NCBI GenBank assembly: GCA_963775625.1 | Contig: CAVZJM010000009.1 | Span: 81,752-145,751 of the forward strand | Source: JAIBJN01 sp963775625 | Lineage (GTDB): Bacteria > Actinomycetota > Thermoleophilia > Gaiellales > Gaiellaceae | Length of the DNA: 64,000 nt | Direction of reading: 5' to 3' | Part shown: piece by piece, positions 18,132 to 26,190 of the stretch | How positions within the stretch are numbered: position 1 is the first letter of the stretch | How the letters are laid out: the number at the start of each line of letters is the position of its first letter | Made by a program: the position numbers and the translations under genes | Notes under the pieces: model-generated | Databases searched by the model: none | Seen by the model: the letters and a program-made list of their open reading frames with translations, nothing else | What the model was told of the DNA's origin: nothing

Positions 18132-18135
18132 TCTT

Positions 18136-18232
18136 AGAGCTCGTATTCGAGAATGACGGTCGCGACCGAGGACGCCGAATCGCGCCGTCCAGGGCGGCCC
18201 GGCGGCACCGTGCTCATTGTGAATCGAGCTCT
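18136..18232. repeat. Palindromic repeat element, internally deleted copy (PAL-3)
   Basis: This copy is about 97 bp. It starts AGAGCTCGTATTCGAGAATGA-like and ends, read from the other strand, AGAGCTCGATTCACAATGA. Its right half (from ACCGAGGACGCCG) aligns with the right half of the 165-bp copy at 1334-1498, while most of the left half is missing. It originally lay between two convergent genes: its left edge is at the stop codon of the secreted paralogue (before IS insertion), and its right edge overlaps the TAA stop of the AMP-ligase gene. Confidence 0.75.
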
Positions 18233-19780
18233 TAGACCTCGGCGGGATCCTTGAGGCTCTTGCGGCGGACCTTGCCCGTGGCCGTCGTCGGGAGCGCCTC
18301 CAGGAACTCGACCTCCCGCGGGACCATGAAGTTCTCGAGGCGGACGCGGCAGGCGGCGATCACGTCCTGCTCGGTCAGGGCCGCCCCGTCGTCGAGGACG
18401 ACGAAGGCGCGGATCGCCTCGCCGAGCACCTCGTCCGGGACGCCGACGACCGCGGCCTCCTTGACACCCTCGATGTCGAAGATGGCGTTCTCCACCTCGA
18501 TCGGGCTGACCTTCTCGCCGCGTGTCTTGATGATGTCGTCGCTCCGCCCGACGAAGTAGAGGAAGCCCTCCTCGTCGACGCTGAAGTGGTCCTGGGCGCA
18601 GAGCATCTTCTCGCCCGGGAGCGGCCCGTCGACGATCATCTCGGCCGTCTGCTCGGGCTTCCGCCAGTACCCGGCCATGACGTGAGGCCCGCGGACGTAG
18701 AGCACGCCCGTCTCTCCCGGCTCCACCGGCGTCATGTCCTCGCGGAGCACCATCGGTCTCGGTTCCGGGGATCGCCTTGCCGACCGAGGTCGGCTTCTCG
18801 GCGAGGAGCTCCGGCTCCAGGTAGCTGACGCGCTTGCACTCGGTGAGCCCGTACATCGCGAAGACGAGCGCGTTCGGGAAGATCCGGGCCAGCTCGCCGT
18901 GGAACGTCGCGGGCAGGGCGGCGGCGGTGTTGGTGACCCGGCGGACGCTCGGCAGCTCGAACTCCATCCCCCGCCGCATGGAGAGGAGCGTCGCGTAGAC
19001 CGTGGGGACGCCGGGAAAGACGGTGGCCTCCTCCTCCTGCACCCGCTTGACGATCTGCGCCGGGAAGGCGAAGGAGCGCTCGAGCACGAGCGTCCCGCCC
19101 TCGAGGACGTTCATCAGGAGCTGGTAGAGGCCGTAGTCGAAGGCGAGCGGGAGCAGGCCGAGGATGCGCTCGTCCGGCCCCAGCCGCAGGTACTGGGAGA
19201 TGCTCCCGGCGGCGAAGACCATGCTCTGGTGGGTCATCATCACGCCCTTGGGGAAGCCGGTGCTCCCCGACGTGTAGATGAGGGCGGCGAGGTCGAGCGG
19301 GATCGTGCCCGCCGAGCGCGGCTCGGGCTCCGCGGTCGCGATCACGTCCTCGAAGGAGAGCGCGCCCTCGACGCCCTCCGGCGCGGAGTCGGCCACGACG
19401 GCCTTCACGCTCGAGGCGGAAGCGGTGGCGGCCAGAGCGGTCCGCGTGAGGCTCCCCTCGGTGAGAACCGCAGCCGCCTCGCAGTCGTCCAGGACGTAGA
19501 GGAGCTTGTCCGCCTTCGTCTGCGGGTTGACGACTACGAAGACGCCGCCGGCGAGCAGCGTCCCGTAGATCGCGGCCGCGCACCCTGCCGAGTTGTCCAT
19601 GTAGATCGCCACGCGGTCGCCCCGGCCTACGCCGAGCTCCTGCAGGCCGCGCGCCAACCGCAGCGAGCGGTCGAGCAGCTCGGCGTACGGGAGCCGTGCG
19701 GGCCCGGCGACGATCGCCTCCCGCTCGGGGACGCGCTCCGCGGAGGCGAGCAGGGTCTCGTGGAGCAGGCGGACGTTCAC
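18232..19780 (-). CDS. AMP-dependent acyl-CoA/acyl-ACP ligase, frameshifted
   Basis: This ANL-superfamily enzyme activates a carboxylic acid as acyl-adenylate. It starts at GTG 19780, overlapping the asparagine synthase stop in a GTGA. The large domain carries the phosphate loop YTSGSTGFPKG (about residue 170), PLAFDYGLYQLLMNV, and FAMYGLTECKR. Near 18755 one extra base shifts the frame. The next frame continues MVLREDMTPVEPGETG, then the hinge VGRSDDIIKTRGEKVSP and the C-terminal domain with the catalytic Lys in ATGKVRRKSL. Corrected length is about 515 residues. Similar ligases accompany ACP and asparagine synthase in exopolysaccharide/exosortase clusters, so it probably loads the ACP encoded nearby. 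Confidence 0.75.
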
Positions 19781-21795
19781 GCGGTAGCCCGTGCCGGCGC
19801 CTGCGGGACGCGCACCTGGTCTCCGATCACAACGCGGTCCGGGACGAGCGGATCCGCCAGGCGCGGGCTCGCAACGAAGCGCTCGTGCAGGAGCATGACG
19901 GAGAGGGCGCCGACGAGCGCCATCTCGTCGGTCTCGCTGACGGCGTCCCGCGGCGCGCCCGCCTCGCACTTGCGCACCAGGCGCGTGACCGCCTCCGGAG
20001 CCAGCAGCCCCGCCTCGGCGAGCCGTCCCTCGTCCAGGAGCTCCCGCGCATACGGGGGAGCCTCGGCGCCCACGAACGCGCCGACGATCGGCGCCCTGTA
20101 GGGCCGCTTCTTGCGCGCGGCGATCTCGGTCGGGAGCCGGTGCGCGACCGCCTTCCGCAGCAGGTACTTCTCCGTCAGCCCGCGCAGCCTGAGCTGGTCG
20201 GGGAGCGAGGCGGCGAGCTCGGCGACGCGGTAGTCGAGGAAGGGGAAGCGGCCCTCGATCGAGTGGCCCATCAGCATCCGGTCACCCTGCGTATGGAGCA
20301 GGTAGCCCTCGAGGAAGGTGGCGATCTCCAGGTACTGGACCTTCCCGAGCGGCGTCATCTCCCCGAACCAGGAGGGCAGGCGTGCCTCCAGCCGCTCGGC
20401 GGGGTCGCCCCGCTCCCCGGCCCGGCGAGCACGTCGTCGTCGAGAAGGGAGAGCAGCCGGCCCGTGTTGGCGAACCGCAGGCGGTGGCTGTAGAGCGGGT
20501 CGTCCGTGTCCGTGAGGCCCTTGCGGTAGAAGCCGACGAGGAACGCGCCCGAGCGTTTCAAGTCCTTCCCGATGAATGCGTTCAGCCGCGTCAGGAGCAG
20601 CGGGCGGAGCTCCGATTCGGGCTCGCGGGCCCAGAAGTGGCGGACGGCGTTCTCCCGGAAGAGGTCGTAGCCGCCGAAGAGCTCGTCCGCGCCCTCGCCG
20701 GTCGTGACCACCTTCAGCCCGGCGTCCTGCACGGCCCCGGAGAGGCGCAGCAGCGGTGACGGCGCGGTGCGAAGCGTCGGCTTCTCGGCCAGCTCGACCG
20801 TCTGCGGCAGCAGCTCCGCGATGTCGCGCGCGCCGACGGTCGCCCGGGTGAGGCTGAGCCCGCGGGCGCCCGCGAGCAGGTCCTGGTAGGCGCTCTCGTC
20901 GAAGCGCTCGTCCTCGAAGCCGATCCCGAACGCGTGCAGCGTCTCGTCCATCTGCTCGAGCGCGTGGGCGACGATGGCCGACGAGTCGAGCCCGCCGCTC
21001 AGGTACGCGGCGACGGGAACGTCTGCGCGCAGGCGCAGGCGGGTGGCGTCGGCGAGGAGCGCGTCGAGCTCCTCCGCCAGGGCCGAGCGCTCTGCCGGCG
21101 AGGCGTCCGGCGCGTCCGAGAAGCGGAGGTCCCACCAGCGCCGCTCGGCGCGGATGCCGTCCGGGCCGGCGAGGAGGTAGTGCGCGGGCGCGAGCTCGCG
21201 GATGCCGGGGAACGAGGACGCGTCCGGCGAGATGCACCAGGTCGTGAAGCTCTCGACGAGCCCGGCCGGGTCGAGCTCGCGCCGGGCGGCGGGGTGCCGG
21301 AGGATGGCCTTCTGCTCGGAGGCGAAGACGAGGTCGCCGCCCAGCTCGGCCACGAAGAGCGGCCGCACGCCGAAGCGGTCGCGCGCGAGGAAGAGCTCGC
21401 GCTCGCGCCGGTCCCACACGGCGAATGCGAAGTCGCCGTTCAGCCGGTCGAGGCAGGCGGGGCCCCACTCGGCGTAGGCCTGCGCGATCACCTCGGTGTC
21501 GCTGGTCGTGGTGAAGCGGCGCCCGAGGCTCTCGAGCTCGGCCTGGAGCTCGACGTAGTTGTAGATCTCGCCGTTCTGCATCACCCAGTAGCGTCCGATC
21601 CTCGCTCGCGAGAGGCTGGTCGCCGCCCTCGAGGTCGACGATGGCGAGGCGGTTGTTCGTCATCCCGAAACGGCCGTCACGGTAGAGGCCCGTGCCGTCG
21701 GGCCCGCGGTGGCGGAGCTCGCCGGCCATGGTCAGAAGGAGCTCCTGCGGCGCGTCCGCGTCAGGGCGCGCGTAGATCCCGGCGATGCCGCACAT
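19777..21795 (-). CDS. asnB: Asparagine synthase (glutamine-hydrolysing) AsnB-like, two frameshifts
   Basis: This is a class II glutamine amidotransferase. Cys2 of MCGIAGIYA is the nucleophile, and RHRGPDG and NGEIYNY are glutaminase motifs. The synthetase domain has the PP-loop AYLSGGLDSSAI and GEGADELFGGYD. The frame breaks near 21599 (one extra base between ASED and YWVMQNGEIYNY) and again near 20420, so three segments must be joined to give about 672 residues. It is divergent from the ACP gene and shares a GTGA overlap with the ligase gene. In this setting it may amidate a surface-glycan or lipid component rather than make free asparagine. Confidence 0.8.
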   Translation of the reverse strand: MCGIAGIYARPDADAPQELLLTMAGELRHRGPDGTGLYRDGRFGMTNNRLAIVDLEGGDQPLASEDRTLLGDAERRDLQLRRAPGRAREPRAPLHHDQRHRGDRAGLRRVGPRLPRPAERRLRIRRVGPARARALPRARPLRRAAALRGRAGRRPRLRLRAEGHPPAPRRPARARPGRARRELHDLVHLAGRVLVPRHPRARARALPPRRPGRHPRRAALVGPPLLGRAGRLAGRALGPGGGARRAPRRRHPPAPARRRSRRRVPERRARLVGHRRPRARADGRDAARVRDRLRGRALRRERLPGPARGRPRAQPHPGDRRRARHRGAAAADGRAGREADASHRAVTAAAPLRGRAGRRAEGGHDRRGRGRALRRLRPLPGERRPPLLGPRARIGAPPAAPDAAERIHREGLETLGRVPRRLLPQGPHGHGRPALQPPPAVRQHGPAALPSRRRRARRAGERGDPAERLEARLPSWFGEMTPLGKVQYLEIATFLEGYLLHTQGDRMLMGHSIEGRFPFLDYRVAELAASLPDQLRLRGLTEKYLLRKAVAHRLPTEIAARKKRPYRAPIVGAFVGAEAPPYARELLDEGRLAEAGLLAPEAVTRLVRKCEAGAPRDAVSETDEMALVGALSVMLLHERFVASPRLADPLVPDRVVIGDQVRVPQAPARATA

Positions 21796-21878
21796 GTCCT
21801 GACGATACGGGCGACCCAGACCTGCGGCAAGGGCAGGAAGAGAACAAGAACCTGGTCGAAAGCTCCAGGGGCCGCTGG

Positions 21879-21917
21879 TATGCTCAGTGGGGTCGCCCCG
21901 GAGGCGACTTCTCTTTT
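21879..21917 (+). promoter_or_regulatory. Extended -10 promoter and leader hairpin for the ACP/nadE pair
   Basis: TG-G-TATGCT (21876-21884) is an extended -10 element. A transcript starting near 21891 would begin at a perfect 6-bp hairpin, GTCGCC/GGCGAC (21892-21908), followed by a pyrimidine/T-rich run (21909-21917), eight bases before the ACP start codon. The hairpin plus T-run looks like a small terminator or a 5' stabilising stem-loop. No separate Shine-Dalgarno sequence is visible at normal spacing. Confidence 0.45.
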
Positions 21918-21924
21918 GCCCGTC

Positions 21925-22200
21925 ATGCCCGGTCACGACGCCATCGAGCAGGAAGTCCGCCAGTTCCTCAGGGACAACTTCCCGCTGAGCGCCGATGGCG
22001 TCGTCCTCGACAAGGACGACTCCCTGATCGAGGTGGGCGTCATCGACTCGACCGGCGTCCTCGAGCTGATCGGCTTCATCGAGGAGCGCTACGAGGTCGA
22101 GATCGCCGACGAGGAGGTTCTCCCCGAGAACCTCGACTCGATCGCGAACATCACCCGCTTCGTCGGCGCGAAGACCGCCGGCACGAACGGTGCCGGCTGA
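21925..22200 (+). CDS. Acyl carrier protein
   Basis: This 91-residue acidic four-helix protein carries Ser42 in the motif EVGVIDSTGVLELIGFIEE, the expected phosphopantetheine attachment site. It then has IADEEVLPENLDSIANI, which matches helices III and IV. A longer in-frame reading from 21709 exists, but the ATG at 21925 gives the usual ACP length. It is divergent from asparagine synthase and overlaps nadE by 11 bases. A dedicated ACP next to an AMP-ligase suggests that an acid is loaded and used in surface-polymer acylation rather than general fatty acid synthesis. Confidence 0.85.
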   Translation: MPGHDAIEQEVRQFLRDNFPLSADGVVLDKDDSLIEVGVIDSTGVLELIGFIEERYEVEIADEEVLPENLDSIANITRFVGAKTAGTNGAG

Positions 22201-23185
22201 CCTGACCCTCACCGCGGGATCGCTCCGCCTGGACGACCCGGCGCGGACCGTCGACGAGATCGCGGAGCGGCTGCGCGAGGTCGTCTACCGGGACCTTCGC
22301 CGGCGCGGCGCCGTCGTCGGCGTCTCCGGCGGGGTCGACTCCAGCCTCGTCGCCTTCCTCTGCGCCCGCGCGTTCGGGCCGGAGCGCGTCCTCGCGGTGC
22401 TGATGCCCGAGGGCGAGTCCGCCTCGGACACGCTGGATCTCTCGCGCGTCGCCGCCGACGCCGCCGGCGTCGAGTCCGTCCTCGAGGACGTCACAGGGCT
22501 GCTGGAGGCGGCGGGCTGCTACGAGCGCCGCGACGCGGCCATCCGCACCGTCCTCCCCGAGTACGGCCCCGGCTGGAAGGCGAAGATCGTGCTCCCCAGC
22601 CTCCTCGGCGGCTCTCGCTACAGCCTCTTCACCGTCGTCGCCGAGTCGCCCGAGGGCGACCGCCGCGAAGCCCGGCTGACCGCGACGGCCTACCGCGAGG
22701 TCGTCGCCGCGACGAGCTTCAAGCAGCGCGTGCGCAAGATGCTCGAGTACTACCACGCCGACCGACTCGACTATGCGGTGGTCGGGACGCCGAACCGCCT
22801 CGAGTACGACCAGGGCTTCTTCGTCAAGAACGGCGACGGCTCGGCGGACGTGAAGCCGATCGCCCACCTCTACAAGACCCAGGTCTACCAGCTCGCCGAC
22901 GAGGTGGGCGTCCCGGCGGAGATCCGCGAGCGCCCGCCCACGACCGACACGTACGCGCTCGAGCAAAGCCAGGAGGAGTTCTACTTCTCCGTCCCGTTCG
23001 ACAAGCTCGACCTCTGCCTCTATGCCCGAAATCACGGGCTCCCGGCGGAGGCCGCGGCCGCGGCGACCGGCCTCGAGGCCGAGATCGTCGAGCGCGTCTA
23101 CGAGGACATCGAGCGCAAGCGCCGTGCCGCCGAGTACCTCCATGCGCCGCCGCTCCTCGTCGCCGAGCTCGAGCGAACGCCCTAG
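22190..23185 (+). CDS. nadE: NAD(+) synthase-family protein (NadE-like), ammonia-dependent type
   Basis: This 331-residue adenine-nucleotide alpha hydrolase has the PP-loop GVSGGVDSSLVAF (residues 43-55). It also has GTPNRLEYDQGFFVKNGDG, then PIAHLYKTQVYQLADEVGVP, which form the deamido-NAD site. No glutaminase domain is present, so it needs ammonia or a partner. The family reaction is deamido-NAD plus ATP plus ammonia to NAD. It is translationally coupled to the ACP gene (11-base overlap) and next to an asparagine synthase gene, which is not a usual setting for NAD synthesis. A repurposed adenylating and amidating role in polymer modification is possible. The EC-level function is therefore open. 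Confidence 0.78.
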   Translation: MPADLTLTAGSLRLDDPARTVDEIAERLREVVYRDLRRRGAVVGVSGGVDSSLVAFLCARAFGPERVLAVLMPEGESASDTLDLSRVAADAAGVESVLEDVTGLLEAAGCYERRDAAIRTVLPEYGPGWKAKIVLPSLLGGSRYSLFTVVAESPEGDRREARLTATAYREVVAATSFKQRVRKMLEYYHADRLDYAVVGTPNRLEYDQGFFVKNGDGSADVKPIAHLYKTQVYQLADEVGVPAEIRERPPTTDTYALEQSQEEFYFSVPFDKLDLCLYARNHGLPAEAAAAATGLEAEIVERVYEDIERKRRAAEYLHAPPLLVAELERTP

Positions 23186-23202
23186 ACCTTCGAGGGGGCG
23201 AC

Positions 23203-23223
23203 GGGCGCGGACCGCACGCGCCC
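23203..23223 (+). terminator. Possible terminator hairpin after nadE
   Basis: GGGCGCG and CGCGCCC form a perfect 7-bp stem with a 7-base loop, 18 bases after the nadE stop. No T-run follows, so it may be a Rho-assisted or stabilising structure. Confidence 0.4.
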
Positions 23224-23275
23224 CGGTGTCGCTCCGGCACGGGGAGCCGGTTTCCACAGGCCGCTCCCGCGAGAC

Positions 23276-23303
23276 TTGCACAACCCGAAAGATGAGCTAT
23301 GGT
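23276..23303 (+). promoter_or_regulatory. Sigma-70-like promoter for the LuxR-type response regulator
   Basis: TTGCAC (23276-23281) and TATGGT (23298-23303) are separated by 16 bases. Each has four to five matches to the vegetative consensus. Transcription would start near 23310, leaving a leader of about 34 bases. Confidence 0.55.
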
Positions 23304-23323
23304 CCAGTTCTTCGTGTAGTCCG

Positions 23324-23345
23324 ATCGAAAGGCGGCCCTTTCGAT
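23324..23345 (+). promoter_or_regulatory. Hairpin covering the ribosome site and start codon of the response regulator
   Basis: ATCGAAAGG (23324-23332) and CCTTTCGAT (23337-23345) form a perfect 9-bp stem with a four-base loop. The left arm holds the only Shine-Dalgarno-like bases (GAAAGG), and the right arm includes the A and T of the start ATG at 23344. Folding would hide both, so translation should depend on melting or on a factor that opens the hairpin. Confidence 0.6.
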
Positions 23346-24018
23346 GAGTCCTTCCGAGCATCGCACAGCAGTACTGCTGGATGAGCATCCCCTCTGGCTG
23401 GACGGGGTGGAGCAAGTCCTGGCCCGCATCGGGATCGAGGTCAAGGGAAAGGCGACCTCGCCCGATCACGCCCTCGCGCTGATCGAGGAGCACGGCCCCA
23501 GCCTGTTCGTCACGGGAATCGAGATCACCGACGGCCCGATGGACGGCCTCGAGTGCCTCTCGCTCGCAAAGCAGCGGGCGCCGGAGCTCAAGGTGATCGT
23601 CCTCTCGGCGTACGGGGATCCCCACCACGTCGACGCGGCGCTCGCCGCGGGCGCCGAAGCGTATGTCCTCAAGACGGCGCAGGCGGACGACCTCGCCTCG
23701 GCAATCCGGCAGGCGTTCGACCACTCCATCTACCTGGCGCGAGGGCACAACGGCAAACGCCCCCAGCACCCCCGCGAGTCGATCGAGGAGGCATGGGGCC
23801 TCACCCGCCGCGAGCTCGAGATCCTGACGCTCGTGGCCGAGGGGCACTCGAACGCCCAGCTCGCCCGCATGCTCTGGGTGACGGAGCAGACCGTCAAGTT
23901 CCACCTGTCCAACATCTACCGGAAGCTCGACGTCTCGAATCGAACCGAGGCGAGCCGTTGGGCCCAGGTGCACGGGCTGCTTCCCCTCCAGTCGTCGCCG
24001 AGCCCGGCGGCTGTCTAG
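23344..24018 (+). CDS. LuxR/NarL-type response regulator with atypical receiver domain
   Basis: This 224-residue protein has a receiver-like domain (1-118), a linker, and a LuxR-type helix-turn-helix (about 150-212: LTRRELEILTLVAEGHSNAQLARML, VTEQTVKFHLSNIYRKL). The acidic pair is present (Asp13-Glu14 in LLDEHPLW) and a Lys lies in YVLKTA. However, the expected phosphate-accepting Asp after strand beta3 is replaced: the sequence is FVTGIEITDGPMDG, with Gly58 at that position. It may be phosphorylation-independent. No histidine kinase gene is nearby. Its start codon is held in a hairpin. Target genes are unknown; the polysaccharide locus is the nearest candidate. Confidence 0.8.
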   Translation: MSPSEHRTAVLLDEHPLWLDGVEQVLARIGIEVKGKATSPDHALALIEEHGPSLFVTGIEITDGPMDGLECLSLAKQRAPELKVIVLSAYGDPHHVDAALAAGAEAYVLKTAQADDLASAIRQAFDHSIYLARGHNGKRPQHPRESIEEAWGLTRRELEILTLVAEGHSNAQLARMLWVTEQTVKFHLSNIYRKLDVSNRTEASRWAQVHGLLPLQSSPSPAAV

Positions 24019-24354
24019 CCGCTCAGCGCCCGGCGACGTCCTCAGAAACGGAGCGCGGTCACCCCCCGACCAATCGGGGGCGACCGCGCGCGCCCTGGAG
24101 GAGCGCCCCGAAAATCTCCCCGACACGGGCGCACGCGTCTATCCCCCGGAAGGGGGAAACGGGCCACATCCCGCTTGGTCGCCGGGAGGGCCCGCACCCC
24201 CGCGCGAGGGCCGTTAGAGGGAAGGCTCATGCCGCCCCCGCTGACCGGGCATCGGCTGCGGCCAGCCGGCCCGTGTGAGGCGACACTACTCAACCCGCCG
24301 GCCGGCGACTACTAGCCGTTCGGCGAGATCGTACGCCGGGGTTCTTCGAGTTCT
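24019..24354. other. Gene-free gap between convergent genes
   Basis: This 336-base stretch lies 3' of both the response regulator (+) and methylmalonyl-CoA mutase (-) genes. It holds two hairpins (24053-24089 and 24143-24156) and no convincing gene. The last bases before the mutase stop read TTCGAGTTCT (24343-24352), the same ten bases that end the palindromic repeats at 1498 and 41450, again a few bases from a minus-strand stop codon. This could be the remnant of a fourth copy. Confidence 0.5.
24053..24089 (+). terminator. Strong hairpin after the response regulator gene
   Basis: An outer 8-bp stem (GCGCGGTC/GACCGCGC) and an inner 7-bp stem (CCCCCGA/TCGGGGG) with loop CCAA are separated by a small internal loop. 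The structure lies 35 bases after the stop. It lacks a T-run, as many GC-rich actinobacterial terminators do. A second small hairpin follows at 24143-24156 (CCCCC-GGAA-GGGGG). Confidence 0.6.
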
Positions 24355-26019
24355 CTAGAACACCGGCGTCTCGCGCCAGGTCCCCCAGACCTCGCGGAGC
24401 GCGTCGCACATCTCGCCCATCGTCACATACACGCGCGAGGCCTCGACGATGGCCGGCATCAGGTTCCGGTCCTCGACGGCGGCGTCGGCCCTGAGGCGGG
24501 CGAGGGCCGCTTCGGCCGCGGCGCCGTCGCGCCGAGCGCGCAGCTCGCGCACCCGCTCGACCTGCTTGTCCTCGAGCGCCTGGTCGATCTTGAGGATCTC
24601 GATCGGACGCTCCTCCGGCTCCTCGTAGCGGTTGACGCCGACGATCACCCGCTGCCCGGCCTCGAGCTCGCTCTGGAACCTGAAAGAGGCTTCGGCGATC
24701 TCCCGCTGGAAGAAGTTGTCCTTGATGGCGGCGACGACGCCGCCCAGCCTGCGGATGCGGTCGAAGTAGTCGTACGCCTCGGCCTCGAGGCGATTGGTCA
24801 AGTCCTCCAGGAAGTAGGAGCCGCCCAGAGGGTCGATCGTGGAGGCGACGCCGGTCTCGTGGGCGAGCACCTGCTGCGTGCGGAGGGCGATCTTGACCGC
24901 GTGCTCCGTCGGGAGCGCGAGTGCCTCGTCGAAGGAGTTCGTGTGCAGCGACTGGCATCCGCCGAGAACCGCGGCGAGCGCCTCGACCGCGGTGCGCACG
25001 ATGTTGACCTCCGGCTGTTGGGCCGTGAGAGAGACGCCGGCGGTCTGGGCGTGGAAGCGCATGAGCCAGGAGCGAGGGCTCTTCGCCCCGTAGGTGTCGC
25101 GAAGCTCGCGCGCCCAGATCCGACGGGCGGCGCGGTACTTGGCGATCTCCTCGAAGAAGTCGATGTGGGCGTTGAAGAAGAACGAGAGGCGCGGGGCGAA
25201 GTCGTCGACGGCCAGGCCTCTGGCCACCGCCGCCTCCACGTACGCAAACCCGTCGGCGAGCGTGAACGCAAGCTCCTGCGCGGCCGTGGAGCCGGCCTCG
25301 CGGATGTGGTAGCCCGAGATGGAGACCGGGTGCCAGAGGGGCACCTCCCGCGCGCAGAACTCGATCATGTCCACGCAGAGCCGCATCGAGGGCTCCGGAG
25401 GGAAGATCCACTCCTTCTGGGCGATGTACTCCTTGAGGATGTCCGTCTGGATCGTCCCGCGGAGCTTGTCCCTCCCCACTCCCTGGCTCTCGGCGACGCA
25501 GATGTAGAACGCCAGGAGCATCGCGGCGGGCGCGTTGATCGTCATCGAGGTCGACACCTCGTCCAGCGGGATCCCGGAGAAGAGCTGCTCCATGTCCGCG
25601 AGCGAGTCGATCGCCACTCCCTCGCGCCCGACCTCGCCGAGCGACTTCGGGTGGTCCGAGTCGTAGCCCATCAGGGTCGGCATGTCGAAGGCGGTCGAGA
25701 GGCCCGTCTGCCCGTGCTCGAGCAGGTAGCGGAAGCGAACGTTCGTCTCCTCGGCGGTGCCGAACCCGGCGAACTGCCGCATCGTCCAGAGCCTTCCGCG
25801 GTGCATCGAGGGATAGACCCCCCGGGTGTACGGATAGACCCCCGGGTAGCCGAGGTCGCGCACGTAGTCGAGCCCCACGTTGTCGGGCGTGTACAGAGGC
25901 TCGATGGGCAGCCCCGACATGGTCGTGAAGAGCGCGTCGCGCTCGGGCGTGGCCTCGTAGAGATCCTTTCGCCACTCCTCCGTGGCGTCGAGACCCCGGC
26001 GGTCCTCGGTCGCGGCCAT
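24355..26019 (-). CDS. mcmA1: Methylmalonyl-CoA mutase, large (catalytic) domain protein
   Basis: This 554-residue TIM-barrel catalytic part interconverts methylmalonyl-CoA and succinyl-CoA. Substrate-binding motifs seen include YPYTRGVYPSMHRGRLWTMRQ (residues about 62-82), FAGFGTAEETN, STAFDMPTLMGYDSDHP, EVSTSMTINAPA, and GGCQSLHTNSFDEALALPTE. The cobalamin-binding domain is absent, so it should pair with a separate small subunit encoded elsewhere. Length matches the split archaeal/actinobacterial type. A cobalamin adenosyltransferase that can supply the cofactor is encoded at 36711. Use in propionate, valine and isoleucine breakdown is expected. The gene is intact and starts at ATG 26019. 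Confidence 0.93.
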   Translation of the reverse strand: MAATEDRRGLDATEEWRKDLYEATPERDALFTTMSGLPIEPLYTPDNVGLDYVRDLGYPGVYPYTRGVYPSMHRGRLWTMRQFAGFGTAEETNVRFRYLLEHGQTGLSTAFDMPTLMGYDSDHPKSLGEVGREGVAIDSLADMEQLFSGIPLDEVSTSMTINAPAAMLLAFYICVAESQGVGRDKLRGTIQTDILKEYIAQKEWIFPPEPSMRLCVDMIEFCAREVPLWHPVSISGYHIREAGSTAAQELAFTLADGFAYVEAAVARGLAVDDFAPRLSFFFNAHIDFFEEIAKYRAARRIWARELRDTYGAKSPRSWLMRFHAQTAGVSLTAQQPEVNIVRTAVEALAAVLGGCQSLHTNSFDEALALPTEHAVKIALRTQQVLAHETGVASTIDPLGGSYFLEDLTNRLEAEAYDYFDRIRRLGGVVAAIKDNFFQREIAEASFRFQSELEAGQRVIVGVNRYEEPEERPIEILKIDQALEDKQVERVRELRARRDGAAAEAALARLRADAAVEDRNLMPAIVEASRVYVTMGEMCDALREVWGTWRETPVF

Positions 26020-26190
26020 GTGCGAGGAATTCTAGGCGACCGGTCGTCTCCTCCTTTCGGGGGACGGGCCGCTCACCCATACGGGTGCTTCGCGGCTCCT
26101 CATCCCGTTTTCATACCGGTTTGCGGCCGCGACCCTACGCCCGGCGCCGATGCGTTCGACCAGGAAGACGCTTTCGCGCGCCAGAGAACG
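26020..26190. promoter_or_regulatory. Divergent intergenic region
   Basis: These 171 bases separate the divergent starts of the mutase and the giant surface protein, so both promoters should be here. A small ACCC-ATAC-GGGT hairpin is present near 26077-26088. I could not assign -35/-10 boxes with confidence on either strand. Confidence 0.35.

Noticed and set aside
24042..24293. 83-codon minus-strand frame in the convergent gap
   Set aside because: It is Arg/Pro/Gly-rich with no ribosome site and overlaps terminator-like hairpins.
24019..24354. Cobalamin riboswitch for the mutase gene
   Set aside because: The region is 3' of the mutase gene, not 5', and no B12-box-like sequence was seen.
24859..26190. 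Upstream part of the frame that is open from 24859 into the giant gene
   Set aside because: It lies antisense to the intact methylmalonyl-CoA mutase gene and has no protein-like character; the export segment begins after ATG 26191.
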